A stretch of DNA of 22,605 bases, taken from positions 1 to 22,605 of the forward strand of contig CAZPEM010000041.1 of assembly GCA_964585575.1 (NCBI GenBank), given 5' to 3'. A program made the position numbers and the translations under genes. Positions 21,599 through 22,605 of this stretch are shown here, one piece after another; positions within the stretch are counted from its first letter, which is position 1; every line of letters begins with the position of its first letter. This DNA comes from UBA4655 sp964585575. GTDB taxonomy: Bacteria > Planctomycetota > Planctomycetia > Pirellulales > UBA1268. The notes beneath the pieces are model-generated. The model was not told where the DNA came from. It saw only the letters and a program-made list of their open reading frames with translations, and did no database searches.

Positions 21599-22605
21599 AT
21601 GACGAACGGGATGCATCGCATGAACGAATCAACTCACGAACCCGGCTCGTCGGCCTTGCGACTCGGGCCGCTCGGCCTCGGCTGCTGGCCCCTGGCGGGC
21701 ATGACCCGCGAGGGCGTGGGCCGCGAAGCGGCGGTGGCGACCGTCGAGGCCGCCCTCGAGGCCGGCATCCTCCATCTCGATACGGCCTACTGCTACGGCG
21801 AGCAGGGGGAAAGCGAGACAGCGATCGCGGCGGCGATGCACCGCCGCGGCATCTCCCGCAACCGCGTCGTGATCGCCGGCAAGTGCGGCATCCACTGGGA
21901 GCGCGATGCATCGGGATCGCCGCCCCGCAGGCAGTGCGTCGACGGGCGGCCGGAGCGACTGCGATCGGAGGTCGAGGAGAGCCTGCGGAGGCTTGCGACC
22001 GACCGACTCGACCTGCTCTATCTCCACGCCCCCGACCCGCAGGTGCCGATCGCGGAGTCGGCCGGCGAGCTGCGGCGGCTCCGAGACGAGGGGAAAACGA
22101 GGGCCGTCGGCGTTTCGAACGTCAAGCTCCACGAACTCGAGGCGTTCGCGGGCGAGTGTCCTCTCGCAGCCTGCCAGATGCCGTTCAACATGCTCCAGCG
22201 GGACATCGAGCGGGACATCATGCCATGGTGCCGCTCTCACGGCGTGGGAGTCGTCGCCTACTGGCCGCTCATGAAGGGCCTTCTGGCCGGCCGCATGGGC
22301 CGATCGACGACATTTCCAGCGTCCGACAGCCGCCACAAATACCCGCTGTTCAACGGCGACGAGTTTCAGCGGAACCTCGACTTCGTGGAGAAACTGCGAC
22401 CGGTCGCCATGCGGCTGGAATGCGCGGTTGCCGACGTCGTCCTGGCATGGACGGCCGAACAACCGGGGATCGCAGCCGTGCTGTTCGGTGCGACGTCACC
22501 CGAGCAGGTGCACGAGAATGCCGCGGCGATGCAGTGCCGGCTCGATGACGATGCCCGCAGGGCCATCACGGAAGCGATCGCCTGGCGTGGTCCGGCCGCG
22601 GCGAG
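21599..22605 (+). CDS. Aldo/keto reductase, cut by the window edge
   Basis: This NAD(P)H-dependent oxidoreductase has the TIM-barrel layout of the aldo/keto reductase family. All four catalytic residues are visible, numbered from ATG 21599: D61 and Y66 in HLDTAYCYG, K95 in VIAGKCG, and H143 in LLYLHAPD. Further family segments are GVSNVKLHELE, CQMPFNMLQRDIE, VVAYWPLMKGLLAG and AAVLFGATSPEQV near the end. At least 335 residues are present and the frame runs off the right edge without a stop; little should be missing. In-frame ATGs at 21611 and 21620 are equally possible starts. It lies 31 bases after the hydrolase. Substrate unknown. Confidence 0.93.
   Translation, partial: MTNGMHRMNESTHEPGSSALRLGPLGLGCWPLAGMTREGVGREAAVATVEAALEAGILHLDTAYCYGEQGESETAIAAAMHRRGISRNRVVIAGKCGIHWERDASGSPPRRQCVDGRPERLRSEVEESLRRLATDRLDLLYLHAPDPQVPIAESAGELRRLRDEGKTRAVGVSNVKLHELEAFAGECPLAACQMPFNMLQRDIERDIMPWCRSHGVGVVAYWPLMKGLLAGRMGRSTTFPASDSRHKYPLFNGDEFQRNLDFVEKLRPVAMRLECAVADVVLAWTAEQPGIAAVLFGATSPEQVHENAAAMQCRLDDDARRAITEAIAWRGPAAA

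Overview
The window is GC-rich bacterial DNA, almost wholly protein-coding, and looks like a chromosomal segment of a planctomycete (probably the Pirellulales side of the phylum). That placement is an inference: it rests on the remembered resemblance of the ferrochelatase, redoxin and Nuo proteins to planctomycete homologues, on two CsrA copies together with fliW, and on structured intergenic repeats. No database search was possible. I see no phage, insertion sequence, integrase or CRISPR array.

Layout from left to right. Positions 1-86 hold the right half of a structured repeat. A minus-strand block follows: a NarL/LuxR-type response regulator with its own promoter, hemC, and a ComF-family gene whose stop overlaps the hemC start (ATGA). 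A plus-strand block at 2854-4966 carries an LptF/LptG-type permease, fliW and a first csrA. The csrA leader has a 9-bp hairpin with a GGA loop and a second GGA in the ribosome binding site. From 5135 to 5480 there is a tandem array of about 163-bp structured repeats, with two full units and one collapsed unit.

From 19022 down to 7394 the minus strand carries one long complex I (NADH:quinone oxidoreductase) cluster in the order nuoI-A-C-D-H-J-K-L-M-N. nuoB, nuoE, nuoF and nuoG are absent and nuoI has moved to the front. Three genes in the same direction follow it: a small helical protein of unknown function, tatD, and a thioredoxin-fold redoxin.

Head to head with nuoI is a second csrA (plus strand) with a long C-terminal tail. 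It is followed at once by tRNA-Glu(UUC), a ferrochelatase with no convincing start codon, an alpha/beta hydrolase (ATGA overlap) and an aldo/keto reductase that runs off the right edge.

Themes. Post-transcriptional control by CsrA appears twice, once with its antagonist FliW. Tetrapyrrole synthesis appears at three points (hemC, tRNA-Glu, ferrochelatase). The strongest candidate for something undescribed is the repeat family: three copies have a hairpin whose stem covaries while the apical loop keeps GGA, the signature of a CsrA binding site, and two of these copies lie directly downstream of csrA.
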